This document shows positions 34,185 through 43,063 of a stretch of 64,000 bases of DNA, piece after piece. The DNA is taken from assembly GCA_012269545.1 (NCBI GenBank), contig JAAXKB010000040.1, positions 70,341 to 134,340 of the forward strand, read 5' to 3'. The first letter of the stretch is position 1. Every line of letters begins with the position of its first letter. A program made the position numbers and the translations under genes. This DNA is from Gammaproteobacteria bacterium. Its GTDB lineage: Bacteria; Pseudomonadota; Gammaproteobacteria; Pseudomonadales; Azotimanducaceae. A model generated the notes under the pieces. That model worked only from the letters and a program-made list of their open reading frames with translations, had not been told where the DNA came from and ran no database searches.

Positions 34185-35338
34185 TCTGACCTCCACGCTG
34201 CATCATCGCCACCAACCGCTCTTGGCGGTCGGTCCGGCGTTAGGCTAGCGCGATTGAGCCGAAAACCAATCCCCGGCAGCGACACCGGTGTTGCATCGTC
34301 TCCAACAGGCAAGCGGTGCAAAAGACCGCGGGCTTGAAGCTGGCCTCCGGCGACGGTTTCACTGAGCTTGCGCACGCGACTCGCGGGTACACCGGCCTGA
34401 TCCAGTAACGTTTCCCATTCTTGAGCCGACTTGGACAAAAACACAGATTCAAACAGCGCTCGCAAGGCGTCTTGATTGGCAGCACGTGCTCGCGGTTCCG
34501 CCCAGCGCGGGTCTTGAACCCATTCAGGATGCCCCAGTACCTCGCAAAGATCTGAGAACTGCCGTTGATTATTTGCCGCCAACATCAGCAAATCACCGCC
34601 TTGGGTCGCAAAACAGCCAGAGGACGGCGCGCGACTGGCCGCCTCATTGCCTAACTTGGGTAGGTCCTCGCCAGTGGTCGCCACCGTCACCAAGTTATTC
34701 GCCATCATCGTCATGGCGGTATCCAACATGCTCACGTCCACCAATTGAAATTCGCCGGTCAGGTCACGCTGACGCAACGCCGCCATTACGGCAAAAGCTG
34801 CGTTCAGCCCGGTGGCGTAATCGATATAGGGCGCACCCACTTTAACGGGACCCATCTCATCAGTACCCGTTGTACTCATGATACCGCTCATGGCCTGCAC
34901 TACATGGTCGTAGGCAGGCCGGTGCCCGATAGGCCCTACCTCACCGTAGGCAGATATGGAGCAATACACCAAGCGCGAATTCACCGCAGCAAGAGCCTCT
35001 TCGCCCAGACCCAATCGCCGCGCGACTCCTGGCCGGAAATTCTGGACAAAAATGTCCGCTTCTGCCGCTAGATCCAACACCTTGGTGACGTGGTCCGGGT
35101 TTTTCAGGTCCATCTCGATACAGTTTTTTTGCGCGTTCTGCGTGCAAAAACTCAGGCCAAGCCCTTGCTTTGCCAACTCCGGCAGCGCGCCTCCGAAACG
35201 GGTCATTTCGCCACCGGGAGGTTCCACTTTGATGACCTGAGCGCCAAGCAAAGCCAGTTGATAGGTGCAGTAGGGGCCGGCAAACACTTGGGTCAGATCA
35301 AGAACGCGAATATTCTTTAGGGGCTGACTGGAATCCAT
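34181..35338 (-). CDS. CaiB/BaiF family CoA transferase
   Basis: A 385-residue class III CoA transferase. The N-terminus carries IRVLDLTQVFAGPYCTYQLA and VIKVEPPGGEMTR, where CoA binds, then FVQNFRPGVARRLGLG and the SISAYGEVGPIGHRPAYDHV segment. The catalytic aspartate is the one in PYIDYATGLNAAFAV, at about residue 172. It moves CoA between an acyl-CoA and a free acid, for example in carnitine, oxalate or branched-chain catabolism. The ATG at 35338 was preferred to a GTG eight codons upstream because GTGGAAATAAT precedes it. The convergent neighbour is DoxX, and the SDR gene is divergent. Confidence 0.9.
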   Translation of the reverse strand: MDSSQPLKNIRVLDLTQVFAGPYCTYQLALLGAQVIKVEPPGGEMTRFGGALPELAKQGLGLSFCTQNAQKNCIEMDLKNPDHVTKVLDLAAEADIFVQNFRPGVARRLGLGEEALAAVNSRLVYCSISAYGEVGPIGHRPAYDHVVQAMSGIMSTTGTDEMGPVKVGAPYIDYATGLNAAFAVMAALRQRDLTGEFQLVDVSMLDTAMTMMANNLVTVATTGEDLPKLGNEAASRAPSSGCFATQGGDLLMLAANNQRQFSDLCEVLGHPEWVQDPRWAEPRARAANQDALRALFESVFLSKSAQEWETLLDQAGVPASRVRKLSETVAGGQLQARGLLHRLPVGDDATPVSLPGIGFRLNRASLTPDRPPRAVGGDDAAWRSD

Positions 35339-35474
35339 ATTATTTCCACAGGAGTAAAACACGGGCTAGACGGAAACCAAAACCTCATGCAATCGTCGTC
35401 CGTTGGCCGAATGAGGTAATTTAGACCACAATTTAAATCGGTTACAAACATTGGAAGCCTCTGGGAGAAAGGAT

Positions 35475-36230
35475 ATGAGCTCAGGACAACCCATTGCCCT
35501 AGTTACTGGCGCGTCGGGTGACATCGGCGGCGCAATCGCAAAAACGCTAGGTATTAGAGGCTGGCACGTCATTGGCACTTACGTCGGCGCCGCCGATGCG
35601 GCAGCCGCGACAGCGGAGGCGATCAGTTGCGCTGGCGGCAGCGCGGAAGCCATGCAGCTCGATCAACGAGATCCTGAGGCCATCGACGCTCTGATCGAGA
35701 CCGTCCGTCAAAAACACAATCGCTTGGACGTGCTGGTGAACAATGCCGCATGGAACATTGGCATTCCGTTTCGACGGTTGGATGAACTGACCGCCGACAT
35801 TTGGGATCGCGTTATGGAAACCAATCTTCGCGCCCCGTTTCTGCTCGCCAGAGCTGCCGCCGCGCTGTTAAGTGCTGGCAATGGCGGGCATATCGTGAAC
35901 ATTTCCTCAGCGGGCGGCATCAGCCCCGGCAGCAGCAGTATTGCCTACTCGTCGAGCAAGGCAGGATTAAATCATTTAACCCGGTGTCTGGCAGTGGCCA
36001 TGTCACCCCAGGTGGCCGTAAACTGCATTGCTCCAGGTTTGGTGGAAAACACTCGCATGGCTCAGCGATTGCCTGACAACGTCGCAGAAGGCGCCCGGCA
36101 AACGGCTGTTCTTGGACGCGTCGGACAGGCTGAAGACATTGCCAATCAGGTCTTGGCCTTTGTCCAATCGACCTCTGTCACCGGCCAAACTATCGTCATC
36201 GACGGTGGTATGCCCGGCGCGATGCGCTAA
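35475..36230 (+). CDS. Short-chain dehydrogenase/reductase
   Basis: A 251-residue NAD(P)(H)-dependent SDR of the classical type, close in wording to 3-oxoacyl-ACP reductases. It has the cofactor motif VTGASGDIGGAIA at about residues 9-21, NNAAWNIG near 86, the catalytic serine in VNISSAGG, and YSSSKAGLNHLTR containing the Tyr-x3-Lys pair near 155. The C-terminus ends in IVIDGGMPGAMR, also usual. The ATG at 35475 follows GGGAGAAAGG. It is the first gene after a divergent CoA transferase, 136 bases away, and may share its regulation, which would suit a fatty-acid or acyl-CoA-linked substrate. Confidence 0.9.
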   Translation: MSSGQPIALVTGASGDIGGAIAKTLGIRGWHVIGTYVGAADAAAATAEAISCAGGSAEAMQLDQRDPEAIDALIETVRQKHNRLDVLVNNAAWNIGIPFRRLDELTADIWDRVMETNLRAPFLLARAAAALLSAGNGGHIVNISSAGGISPGSSSIAYSSSKAGLNHLTRCLAVAMSPQVAVNCIAPGLVENTRMAQRLPDNVAEGARQTAVLGRVGQAEDIANQVLAFVQSTSVTGQTIVIDGGMPGAMR

Positions 36231-36270
36231 CTCTGCGTGGCTGTCCTTAACTAAAGGCTAAAATTAGACA

Positions 36271-36852
36271 ATGCTGAACGAATGGCTTCTCACTCTAGCT
36301 CGCTGGTTCGACACCCAAAGCTGGAGCACTCAAATCCACGAGAGCATCTATCTTTATGCGTGGATCGAAACGACACATGTGCTCACGCTGATGGTTTTCT
36401 TGGGCATGCTCTTTGTCATCGACCTGCGCATGCTCGGCTTGATCTTTCCTAACGTGCGCGCTTCCACCATAGCAGACCGCTTAGACCGGCCGATGATGAT
36501 CGGATTTGCGATGATGGTCATCTCCGGTTTGCTTTTGTATTACGCCATTCCAGTACGAACAACCCAAAGCATCTGGTTTCGCATCAAGGTCGTATTGCTG
36601 ATTTTGGCGGCCATCAACGCCTTCGCTTTTCGTGCACGCATGCAGGCTTCGGCTGACTCCTGGGATCTGGATGCGAAACCGCCTAGGCACATTCGCTTAG
36701 GTGCCGCTGTTTCAATCGGCCTGTGGGCGGGCGTCGTGGTAACCGGCAGAACCATCGCTTACGATTGGTTTGACTGCCACAAAGAGCTGCCTTTCGCGAT
36801 GTATTGGGCGGCGGGCTGTGTCGACGAAATGACCGCCTTTGCCAATGAATAA
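36271..36852 (+). CDS. Membrane protein, DUF6644-like (longer copy)
   Basis: A 193-residue protein with four predicted transmembrane helices: about 30-55 (including IETTHVLTLMVFLGMLFVIDLRML), 73-90, 103-120 and 141-162. A histidine within helix 1 and the following acidic-basic pair DLR are shared with the next gene. The protein ends in a soluble tail with two cysteines (DWFDCHKE and AAGCVDE). The pattern recalls small four-helix proteins of the DUF6644 group; I know of no function, but haem or quinone binding by the membrane histidine is a possibility. The next gene is 46 bases downstream. Confidence 0.7.
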   Translation: MLNEWLLTLARWFDTQSWSTQIHESIYLYAWIETTHVLTLMVFLGMLFVIDLRMLGLIFPNVRASTIADRLDRPMMIGFAMMVISGLLLYYAIPVRTTQSIWFRIKVVLLILAAINAFAFRARMQASADSWDLDAKPPRHIRLGAAVSIGLWAGVVVTGRTIAYDWFDCHKELPFAMYWAAGCVDEMTAFANE

Positions 36853-36898
36853 ATCACCCCAAAATAAACATGACGCGTTACTCGTGAGGCTGCTCTAA

Positions 36899-37375
36899 AT
36901 GGACCTTTATCCTTTTTTTGATTGGTTAGACACGTCGCTCCTGGCAGATATATCCAAAGCCTATGGCGGCGTTTTTGCCGTCGTTCAGATGTTTCACTTG
37001 CTGGGCATGTCTTTGCTGGGCGGCATGGTGCTGATGGGCGATCTGCGCTTGCTGAATCTCGTCATGAAAGACATACCGTCAGAGGTCGTCATTGAAAATA
37101 CCTACAAGTGGTTCAATGTCGGTCTGGCCACAATGATTGTAAGCGGCATTTTTATGAGCTCTGCGGTGTCGCTGAAGCTCTATTACAATGAGATGTTTTG
37201 GGCCAAGATGACCGCGTTGGCGGTGGGTGTCGCCTTCGTTTATTTTGTGCGCAAGCCGTTGCTCAGCACGCCCCATGATGCCCTAAGACCCGGGGTTGTT
37301 AAGCTGACTGCCATTACCTCCATCGCCATTTGGTTCACCGTTGCCGCATCTGGCCGATGGATCGGCTTTTCTTGA
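36899..37375 (+). CDS. Membrane protein, DUF6644-like (shorter copy)
   Basis: A 158-residue four-helix membrane protein, and a diverged paralogue of the preceding gene: both have a histidine in the first helix (QMFHLLGMSLLGGMVLMGDLR here), the DLRxLxL turn after it, and a glycine-rich third segment. It lacks the cysteine-bearing tail of the longer copy. Two such genes in a row suggest a hetero-oligomer. The ATG is preceded by a poor ribosome binding site. The next gene, a one-helix peptide, starts 16 bases after the stop. Confidence 0.7.
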   Translation: MDLYPFFDWLDTSLLADISKAYGGVFAVVQMFHLLGMSLLGGMVLMGDLRLLNLVMKDIPSEVVIENTYKWFNVGLATMIVSGIFMSSAVSLKLYYNEMFWAKMTALAVGVAFVYFVRKPLLSTPHDALRPGVVKLTAITSIAIWFTVAASGRWIGFS

Positions 37376-37391
37376 GCAGAAGGGAAAATCT

Positions 37392-37556
37392 ATGACCAAC
37401 GACATCGAGGCCGACCCACCTGCACCAAACCGCCACCGGCAAACCTTCACGGTCTTTTTTTGCGTGGCCGTACTGGGCTCATTCATTTGGTTTTGGGGCG
37501 AGCAGATCGCAGAGGTGATGGAAATGCTTGAACTTGCCTATGGCGACGGTTCCTAG
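37392..37556 (+). CDS. Small single-helix membrane protein
   Basis: A 54-residue protein with a proline- and charge-rich N-terminal 17 residues, one hydrophobic helix (TFTVFFCVAVLGSFIWFWG, about 18-36) and an acidic C-terminus (EVMEMLELAYGDGS). AGAAGGGAAAATCT precedes the ATG. Its position directly after the two four-helix proteins suggests it is a small subunit of the same membrane assembly. I know of no family for it. Confidence 0.6.
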   Translation: MTNDIEADPPAPNRHRQTFTVFFCVAVLGSFIWFWGEQIAEVMEMLELAYGDGS

Positions 37557-37603
37557 CCCCAACAGCGAAACAATTCAGTCATTCATCATTTAAGGAGTCC
37601 CCC

Positions 37604-37957
37604 ATGTCTGATGCTATCGTCGAAATACGCGATTACACCTTCGATGCCGAAACCTTCGCCGCCTATAAAGTTTGGGCAGAGGAACTGGCGGTACCTTGGC
37701 TGAAAGCCAACTTGGATGTGATCGACTTTTGGATCGACTGCGGCATCGACGCGGAAGTGAGCGGGTCAAACCCTCAGGTATCCCCAAACGGCCAGCCCAA
37801 CATTACGTGGATTATTCGCTGGGACAGCATTGAGGACAGACAAGAGCGATTCGCGAAGACCATGGCGTTGCCGGAATGGCAGACGATCTGGGCCAAACAC
37901 CCCAACGAGCACGGCTATCTGCATATGAACGCGCGCTTTATGAAAGCATCTGCTTAA
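37604..37957 (+). CDS. NIPSNAP-like small protein
   Basis: A 117-residue soluble protein predicted to fold as a dimeric alpha/beta barrel. It begins with VEIRDYTFDAETFAAYKVWA and contains ITWIIRWDSIEDRQERF followed by ALPEWQTIW, the strand-helix-strand order and tryptophan pattern of NIPSNAP-type domains. AAGGAGT precedes its ATG. Small ferredoxin-like barrels of this kind often bind hydrophobic ligands or act as monooxygenase-like enzymes. It ends 11 bases before rfbB but shares no obvious function with it; it more likely belongs to the membrane-protein block upstream. Confidence 0.65.
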   Translation: MSDAIVEIRDYTFDAETFAAYKVWAEELAVPWLKANLDVIDFWIDCGIDAEVSGSNPQVSPNGQPNITWIIRWDSIEDRQERFAKTMALPEWQTIWAKHPNEHGYLHMNARFMKASA

Positions 37958-37968
37958 AGCCCTAACGC

Positions 37969-39033
37969 ATGAAAATATTGATCACAGGCGGCGCTGGATT
38001 CATCGGTAGCTGTGTGGTCCGACAAGCATTGCTTGATCCGAATATCCAGGTCGTCAATGTGGACAAGCTCACCTACGCTGGCAATCTCGCTTCCTTGCCG
38101 GAAACCGACAACAATCCTAACTACCATTTCAGTCAGATCGATATCTGCGATGCCGGGGCGCTGGACGACACCTTTACCACCCACGAACCAGATGTGGTCA
38201 TGCACCTCGCTGCGGAAAGCCATGTGGATCGTTCCATCGATGGGCCGGAAGCCTTCATGCAGACCAACATCATGGGCACCTACCAACTGCTAGAAGCAAG
38301 CAGACGCTATCTCGCCAACCAGACTTTGGATCGGCAGGCGTCTTTTCGTTTCCACCATATTTCCACTGACGAAGTGTATGGCGACCTTGAGGGTCCCGAA
38401 GACCTTTTCCGTGAAGATACTCCCTATGCCCCGTCGTCTCCTTACTCCGCCAGCAAAGCCAGTTCCGATCATTTGGTTCGGGCCTGGCATCGAACCTACG
38501 GTTTGCCGGTGCTGGTCACCAACTGCTCCAACAACTACGGCCCCTATCATTTTCCGGAAAAACTGATCCCCCACATGATTCTCAATGCCCTTGCCGGAAG
38601 GCCATTACCCGTTTACGGCGACGGCTCCCAAGTACGCGACTGGCTTTATGTCGAAGATCACGCTCGGGCACTGCTGCGCGCTGCGACCCACGGTGATGTC
38701 GGCGAGACCTATAACATCGGCGGGCATAACGAGCGCACGAACCTGCAGGTTGTCGAAACCATTTGTGCATTGCTGGAGGAGCTTCGACCGGAAAAACCGG
38801 AGGGCATCAATGCCTACGCAGACCTGATCACCTTCGTGACCGATCGCCCCGGCCACGACCTCCGCTACGCCATTGACGCCAGCAAAATCGAGCGCGAGTT
38901 AGGCTGGCGGCCTGCAGAAACCTTTGACAGCGGTATCCGAAAAACCGTGGTCTGGTATTTGGAAAATCCCGAATGGTGGCAAGCCATTCTTAGCGGTAAG
39001 TACCAAATGCAGCGCAGTGGTAAGGGCTCTTGA
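37969..39033 (+). CDS. rfbB: dTDP-glucose 4,6-dehydratase
   Basis: A 354-residue extended SDR that converts dTDP-glucose to dTDP-4-keto-6-deoxyglucose, using tightly bound NAD. The cofactor loop is GGAGFIGS (7-14), [12 protein letters not shown] follows, and the active site has [11 protein letters not shown] plus [12 protein letters not shown] with the Tyr-x3-Lys. [14 protein letters not shown] and the C-terminal [14 protein letters not shown] are strongly diagnostic of RmlB. It feeds L-rhamnose or other 6-deoxysugars for surface polysaccharide. rfbD follows by 46 bases, but rfbA and rfbC are not in the window. Confidence 0.95.
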   Translation: MKILITGGAGFIGSCVVRQALLDPNIQVVNVDKLTYAGNLASLPETDNNPNYHFSQIDICDAGALDDTFTTHEPDVVMHLAAESHVDRSIDGPEAFMQTNIMGTYQLLEASRRYLANQTLDRQASFRFHHISTDEVYGDLEGPEDLFREDTPYAPSSPYSASKASSDHLVRAWHRTYGLPVLVTNCSNNYGPYHFPEKLIPHMILNALAGRPLPVYGDGSQVRDWLYVEDHARALLRAATHGDVGETYNIGGHNERTNLQVVETICALLEELRPEKPEGINAYADLITFVTDRPGHDLRYAIDASKIERELGWRPAETFDSGIRKTVVWYLENPEWWQAILSGKYQMQRSGKGS

Positions 39034-39079
39034 GCTCGCGCAAGCTCATAACAAATAGGCCTGTTACGGATATCCACCA

Positions 39080-39964
39080 ATGAACATTTTGGTACTGGGT
39101 CGTCACGGCCAGCTTGGGCAGTCTCTTGAGGACATCTTGCCGAAGACTTACCCGAACAGCATCTTTTGGGATCGCCAGAGTCTGGATCTTCAGCAGTTTG
39201 ACGACATTGAACATCAACTGACTGCCCAGCGACCAGATGTGATCGTCAATGCCACGGCCTACACAGCAGTCGATCAGGCAGAGTCAAACAAGAAGCTGGC
39301 CTTCGCTGTAAACCAACACGCCGTGGGGAGAGTGGCAGATTACTGCGCGAAAAATGACGTGCCCTTGCTACATGTCTCCACGGACTATGTGTTTGATGGT
39401 TTGGGCCAACAACCCTATGTGGAGACCGATGAGCCAAATCCCAGCGGCATCTACGGTGCCAGCAAGCTCGCAGGCGAACGTGCTATTGCCGACAGCGGCT
39501 GTTGGTACGTTATCCTCCGAACAGCTTGGGTATTCAGTGAATACGGCCAAAACTTCCTCAAAACCATGCTCAGGTTGGGCAGCGAACGCGACTCGCTCGC
39601 GATTGTGAGCGATCAAGTTGGCTGCCCAACCTATGCCGGCGATCTCGCGTTTGCGTTACTGACGATCCTCAAATCGATTGAAAATGGCACCTGCAGTTGG
39701 GGTCTTTACCACTATGCCGGGGACAGCGCGGTGTCTTGGTACGAGTTCGCATCAGCGATTTTTGCGCAAGCCAAGGACGCAGGACTGGGGGTGCCGGAGC
39801 ATGTAACGGCAATAGCAACAGAGGAATACCCTACCCCAGCTCCCCGCCCCGCGTGGTCCGTTCTGGACAGTTCGCTTTTCACGAGCGCCTTTGGGCAAGC
39901 TGCCTCTGACTGGCAGAGAGGCATCAAGACCTGTCTTCGGGCGCTAAACCATCCGAGCCAGTAA
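39080..39964 (+). CDS. rfbD: dTDP-4-dehydrorhamnose reductase
   Basis: A 294-residue extended SDR catalysing the last step to dTDP-L-rhamnose. It shows GRHGQLGQSL at the N-terminus, VNATAYTAVDQAE, the catalytic VSTDYVFDG, YGASKLAGE with Tyr-x3-Lys, LRTAWVFSEYGQNF and PRPAWSVLDSS near the end; the last replaces the usual PRPxNSxLD, a minor change. It works with rfbB upstream. Its last 21 bases overlap the 3' end of the convergent glycosyltransferase gene. Confidence 0.93.
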   Translation: MNILVLGRHGQLGQSLEDILPKTYPNSIFWDRQSLDLQQFDDIEHQLTAQRPDVIVNATAYTAVDQAESNKKLAFAVNQHAVGRVADYCAKNDVPLLHVSTDYVFDGLGQQPYVETDEPNPSGIYGASKLAGERAIADSGCWYVILRTAWVFSEYGQNFLKTMLRLGSERDSLAIVSDQVGCPTYAGDLAFALLTILKSIENGTCSWGLYHYAGDSAVSWYEFASAIFAQAKDAGLGVPEHVTAIATEEYPTPAPRPAWSVLDSSLFTSAFGQAASDWQRGIKTCLRALNHPSQ

Positions 39965-41008
39965 CGCCGAGAGTTCTTCGCGGATTTTCTGGTTGGAAAA
40001 ATGCTCTTGATAGGTGGCAAATGCCACGCCCCTATCAACGCCACCGACCGGCTGGGTCGAAAGCGCATCAGACAAAGCCTTGGCGATGGAAGCAGGATCA
40101 CCGGCTGCTGCCCACAGCACCCCCCCGTTTTGTGAGCGCAACTCCTCGGGATATGCCTGTGCCGCCATGGTAATGACCGGCCTATCGCAGGCCAGCGACT
40201 GATACACCTTATTAGGGATCACACGATTTGTTTTGTCGCCGATTCCGAACACACCAAGGCACAGATCGGCCGCGCCGATGCGCGCAGGCAGCTCGGTTAG
40301 CGGCACCCACTCCTCGAAAGCTACCTGTACTTTAGGGTTGGCAATGCGCCCTACAATATCTTCGCAGGCTGCCCGGTCAGGCCCAGTGCCCAAGAACGTC
40401 AGCCGGCAGACTGGGCCCTGATAATGGGCGACAGCCTCGGCGATATAGGTAGCCCCCTGCAAGCCGATAAAGGTGCCAAAAAACAGTGCTTCAGGCATTT
40501 GATTGGCCGGTTTTGCCTGAGGTTTAAACAGCGCCTCCTCGGCCCCCACCGGCAAAACACAAATCCGCTCGATGGGGTAGGCATGTTCGCGCGAGAAATA
40601 AGCCGCATGCTCTTTGGTATCGGCGATAAGCCAATTGGCTTGAGCAAAGCACTCTTGCTCCCAGCGCAGCAAGCGTTTGCCCCTGCTGGAAACCGCCGAA
40701 AACTTCTGGCGTTCAAAAACCTGCTTATCAAAAGCACTGATCAAGGGATCAAAGACCAAGGGTATGCCTTTGCGCCGGGCCCAGCGGCTGGCCGCAGCAA
40801 CATCCCGCTGACGAAAGCATGGCACCCAGACCAAATCTATGCCTCGAAAACCTCTGAGGCTGGCCTCCAGATCGGCGGTCTGAGAGAGCCTTGGTTGAAA
40901 GGTGCAAACATCCCAGCCCAGCTGAGCAAAGCAGCTCATCAGCGTGCGATTACGGGGATAGTCCGGGCCGTAGTTGCCGAAGCGCCCCCACCAAAGAACC
41001 GTCCTCAT
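39944..41008 (-). CDS. Glycosyltransferase, GT-B fold (family 4-like)
   Basis: A 354-residue glycosyltransferase with two Rossmann-like domains. The N-terminal domain has RTVLWWGRFGNYGPDYPRN and an acceptor-side loop, and the C-terminal domain has AEALFFGTFIGLQGATYIAEA followed by LTFLGTGPDR. The donor site is ADLCLGVFGIGDKTNRVIPNK with a later CDRPVITM segment, replacing the usual E-x7-E with G-x-GDKTNRVIPNK, as in many GT4-like enzymes. With rfbB/rfbD beside it, rhamnosylation or related deoxyhexose transfer to a surface glycan is a fair guess. It is convergent with rfbD. Confidence 0.85.
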   Translation of the reverse strand: MRTVLWWGRFGNYGPDYPRNRTLMSCFAQLGWDVCTFQPRLSQTADLEASLRGFRGIDLVWVPCFRQRDVAAASRWARRKGIPLVFDPLISAFDKQVFERQKFSAVSSRGKRLLRWEQECFAQANWLIADTKEHAAYFSREHAYPIERICVLPVGAEEALFKPQAKPANQMPEALFFGTFIGLQGATYIAEAVAHYQGPVCRLTFLGTGPDRAACEDIVGRIANPKVQVAFEEWVPLTELPARIGAADLCLGVFGIGDKTNRVIPNKVYQSLACDRPVITMAAQAYPEELRSQNGGVLWAAAGDPASIAKALSDALSTQPVGGVDRGVAFATYQEHFSNQKIREELSALLARMV

Positions 41009-41369
41009 TTAGGTTAGCCACAGATCATTAATGTTATCGTTTTTTCCCAACGCCATTTTCCTCAGCAACTACTGACAAGCGATACGCTCCATGTTTTCAC
41101 ATCCACACATGTTCAGCCAGACCGGAGGCCGCTTGAGATCCTTCACTTTACCCTCAGCAAGCGCTCGAACCGCAAAACGAGTGCAACCACCATTCCCTCG
41201 AACCGAAGAAAATTCAACGGGTCAGGGCGCCGAGGAAAGCCACCAAGGCAAGTCCGAGGGCTTCCACTACCGATGGCTTCCAAGTTACTCTGCGGTCACT
41301 TGGCCGCCGGGGCCGTGTCATGTCGAATATGGCCGTCAATGACTCTGTGACGTTCTTTGGGGGAAAAAC
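41009..41369. other. Gap between the glycosyltransferase and symporter genes
   Basis: About 360 bases with no convincing gene. It contains divergent promoter space for the glycosyltransferase and for the symporter. An 83-codon frame at 41091-41342 lacks a ribosome binding site and membrane or domain signature, so I treat it as chance. I see no tRNA or strong hairpin. Confidence 0.45.
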
Positions 41370-42851
41370 TTGCATCCGATCGATCTCGCCGTCGTCGTCG
41401 CCTATGTGGCGCTTATCACCTATGTGGGCATTCGCTTCGCCCAGCGCGTTAAAACTGCCAAAGACTTTTTTCTCGCCGGTCGATCTCTGACTTGGTGGGT
41501 TATTGGTCTGTCGATTATTGGCACTAACGTTGATACCAATGGGTACATTGGTGCCTCTGGCAACGCCTACAGCATTGGTATTGCCCAAGCGAACTTCGAG
41601 TGGATCGGCGCGATTCCCGCCATGATCATCGCAGCCTTAATCTTCATTCCCCTCTACTGGCGCGCCGGGGTGTATTCCATCCCCGAGTACTTGGGGCTTC
41701 GCTACAACCAAGCGGTGCGAGTGGTCGCGGCCAGCATCGTGGTAACGGTCTCGGTGTTCGCCATGGGCGTGGCCATGTGGGCGCTGGCGATTACCCTGCA
41801 GACGTTTATCGGCTGGCCGATCTGGCTGGGCATTTTGGTCTCGGGAACCGTTGTCGGCCTATACAGCGTGGCCGGCGGCTTGGGCGCTGTAGCGATCACG
41901 GACAGTATTCAGGTCTGCATCATGTTCCTCTGCGGACTGATCATTGTCGGCATTGGGATCAGTGATGCCGGCGGCAGCGCAAATTTTGTCGCCAAGCTAA
42001 CCGCTGAGAACCCAACGCACTTGCAGGCATATTTGCCGTCGGACCATGAGAGCTACCCATGGCACGCGGTCATCCTGGGATTGGGCCTAGTGCTGTCGCC
42101 AGCGTACTGGGTGGGCGGGCAGGCGATTTTACAGCGCACGCTGGGGGCGAAAACCCAATGGGATGCCAGCGCCGGCATGATGTTTGCTGCCGTTGCGAAA
42201 ACCTTCGTGCCCGTGCTCATCGTCTTTCCGGGCCTGCTGGCGCTGGTCATGATGGCACAGATTGAATACCCGGATATGGCCTTGCCTTGGGTGATTAAGA
42301 ATGTCCTGCCCGTCGGGATTTCAGGTCTTATGTTCGTGGCCATTATCGCGGCCCTGCAGTCGTCAATCGACTCCAGCATTAACTCGACAGCACTGATCAT
42401 TACCCGGGACATTCGCCATGTTCTGATGAAAAACCACAATCCCGATTCTGACCTGAAGATTGGTCGTTTACTGACCTTGGGGTTGCTGCTCAGCGCCATG
42501 TGCATCGCGCCCTATATTGGCAATCTGGGCGGCATCTTCAATTTCTTACAGTCCCTGCTGTCTCTGTTCCAAGGCCCCATGCTGGCACTGCTGTTGTTGG
42601 GCGCCATGACCAAACGAGCCACTGGCACAGCGGGCATTATTACGTTGGTCAGCGGCGTCATGCTGGCGGGCATCTTATCGTGGGGCGTCGAGCTAAATAT
42701 GCTCTTTGTGGCTTTCTTTACCTTTTGCTACGCGGTACCAGCCCTGTGGATTATCAGCGGCTTCACGAAACCCCACAGCGACGAGCACCTTCGAAAGCTG
42801 ACTTATTCACCCTGGTCGAGCAGCGACCCCAATAAGCAGTCTGCTGCTTAG
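41370..42851 (+). CDS. Sodium:solute symporter (SSS family)
   Basis: A 493-residue secondary transporter with about thirteen membrane helices. The N-terminus HPIDLAVVVAYVALITYVGI is helix 1, followed by TAKDFFLAGRSLTWWVIGLS and the GYIGASGNAYSIGIAQANFE loop with the discontinuous helix. The sodium-binding region near the middle includes SSIDSSINSTALIITRDI. The substrate cannot be read; SSS members include sugar, amino-acid, acetate and nucleoside carriers, and this looks nearer the sugar/inositol branch. The start is TTG at 41370 with TGGGGGAAAAAC upstream, as no ATG is available before helix 1. A tiny membrane gene follows 11 bases later. Confidence 0.88.
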   Translation: MHPIDLAVVVAYVALITYVGIRFAQRVKTAKDFFLAGRSLTWWVIGLSIIGTNVDTNGYIGASGNAYSIGIAQANFEWIGAIPAMIIAALIFIPLYWRAGVYSIPEYLGLRYNQAVRVVAASIVVTVSVFAMGVAMWALAITLQTFIGWPIWLGILVSGTVVGLYSVAGGLGAVAITDSIQVCIMFLCGLIIVGIGISDAGGSANFVAKLTAENPTHLQAYLPSDHESYPWHAVILGLGLVLSPAYWVGGQAILQRTLGAKTQWDASAGMMFAAVAKTFVPVLIVFPGLLALVMMAQIEYPDMALPWVIKNVLPVGISGLMFVAIIAALQSSIDSSINSTALIITRDIRHVLMKNHNPDSDLKIGRLLTLGLLLSAMCIAPYIGNLGGIFNFLQSLLSLFQGPMLALLLLGAMTKRATGTAGIITLVSGVMLAGILSWGVELNMLFVAFFTFCYAVPALWIISGFTKPHSDEHLRKLTYSPWSSSDPNKQSAA

Positions 42852-42862
42852 GAGACATTGAC

Positions 42863-43054
42863 ATGGACTTACCTGTCGTTTGGGCAAACTACATTTCCAT
42901 CGGCCTGTTTCTGGCGTTGGGCATCGGCGTCTGGAGCATTCCCAAGTCTGCCATAGTACCCGAGGAATATGCCGGAGAAGCTTGGCGTGATCTGCGTTGG
43001 TGGGCTACGGGTTTGATTCTCCTCCAAATCGCCCTGTACACCTTCTTCCGCTAG
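42863..43054 (+). CDS. Small membrane protein linked to the symporter
   Basis: A 63-residue protein with two hydrophobic helices (about 8-27 and 46-62) and a short soluble loop between them (KSAIVPEEYAGEAWRDLRW). TAGGAGAC precedes the ATG, and the gene begins 11 bases after the symporter stop, so both are surely co-transcribed. Small partners of SSS transporters are known, for example DUF997/DUF4212-type proteins, but I cannot place this one in either. Its job may be to stabilise or gate the symporter. Confidence 0.65.
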   Translation: MDLPVVWANYISIGLFLALGIGVWSIPKSAIVPEEYAGEAWRDLRWWATGLILLQIALYTFFR

Positions 43055-43063
43055 CGACTGGCC

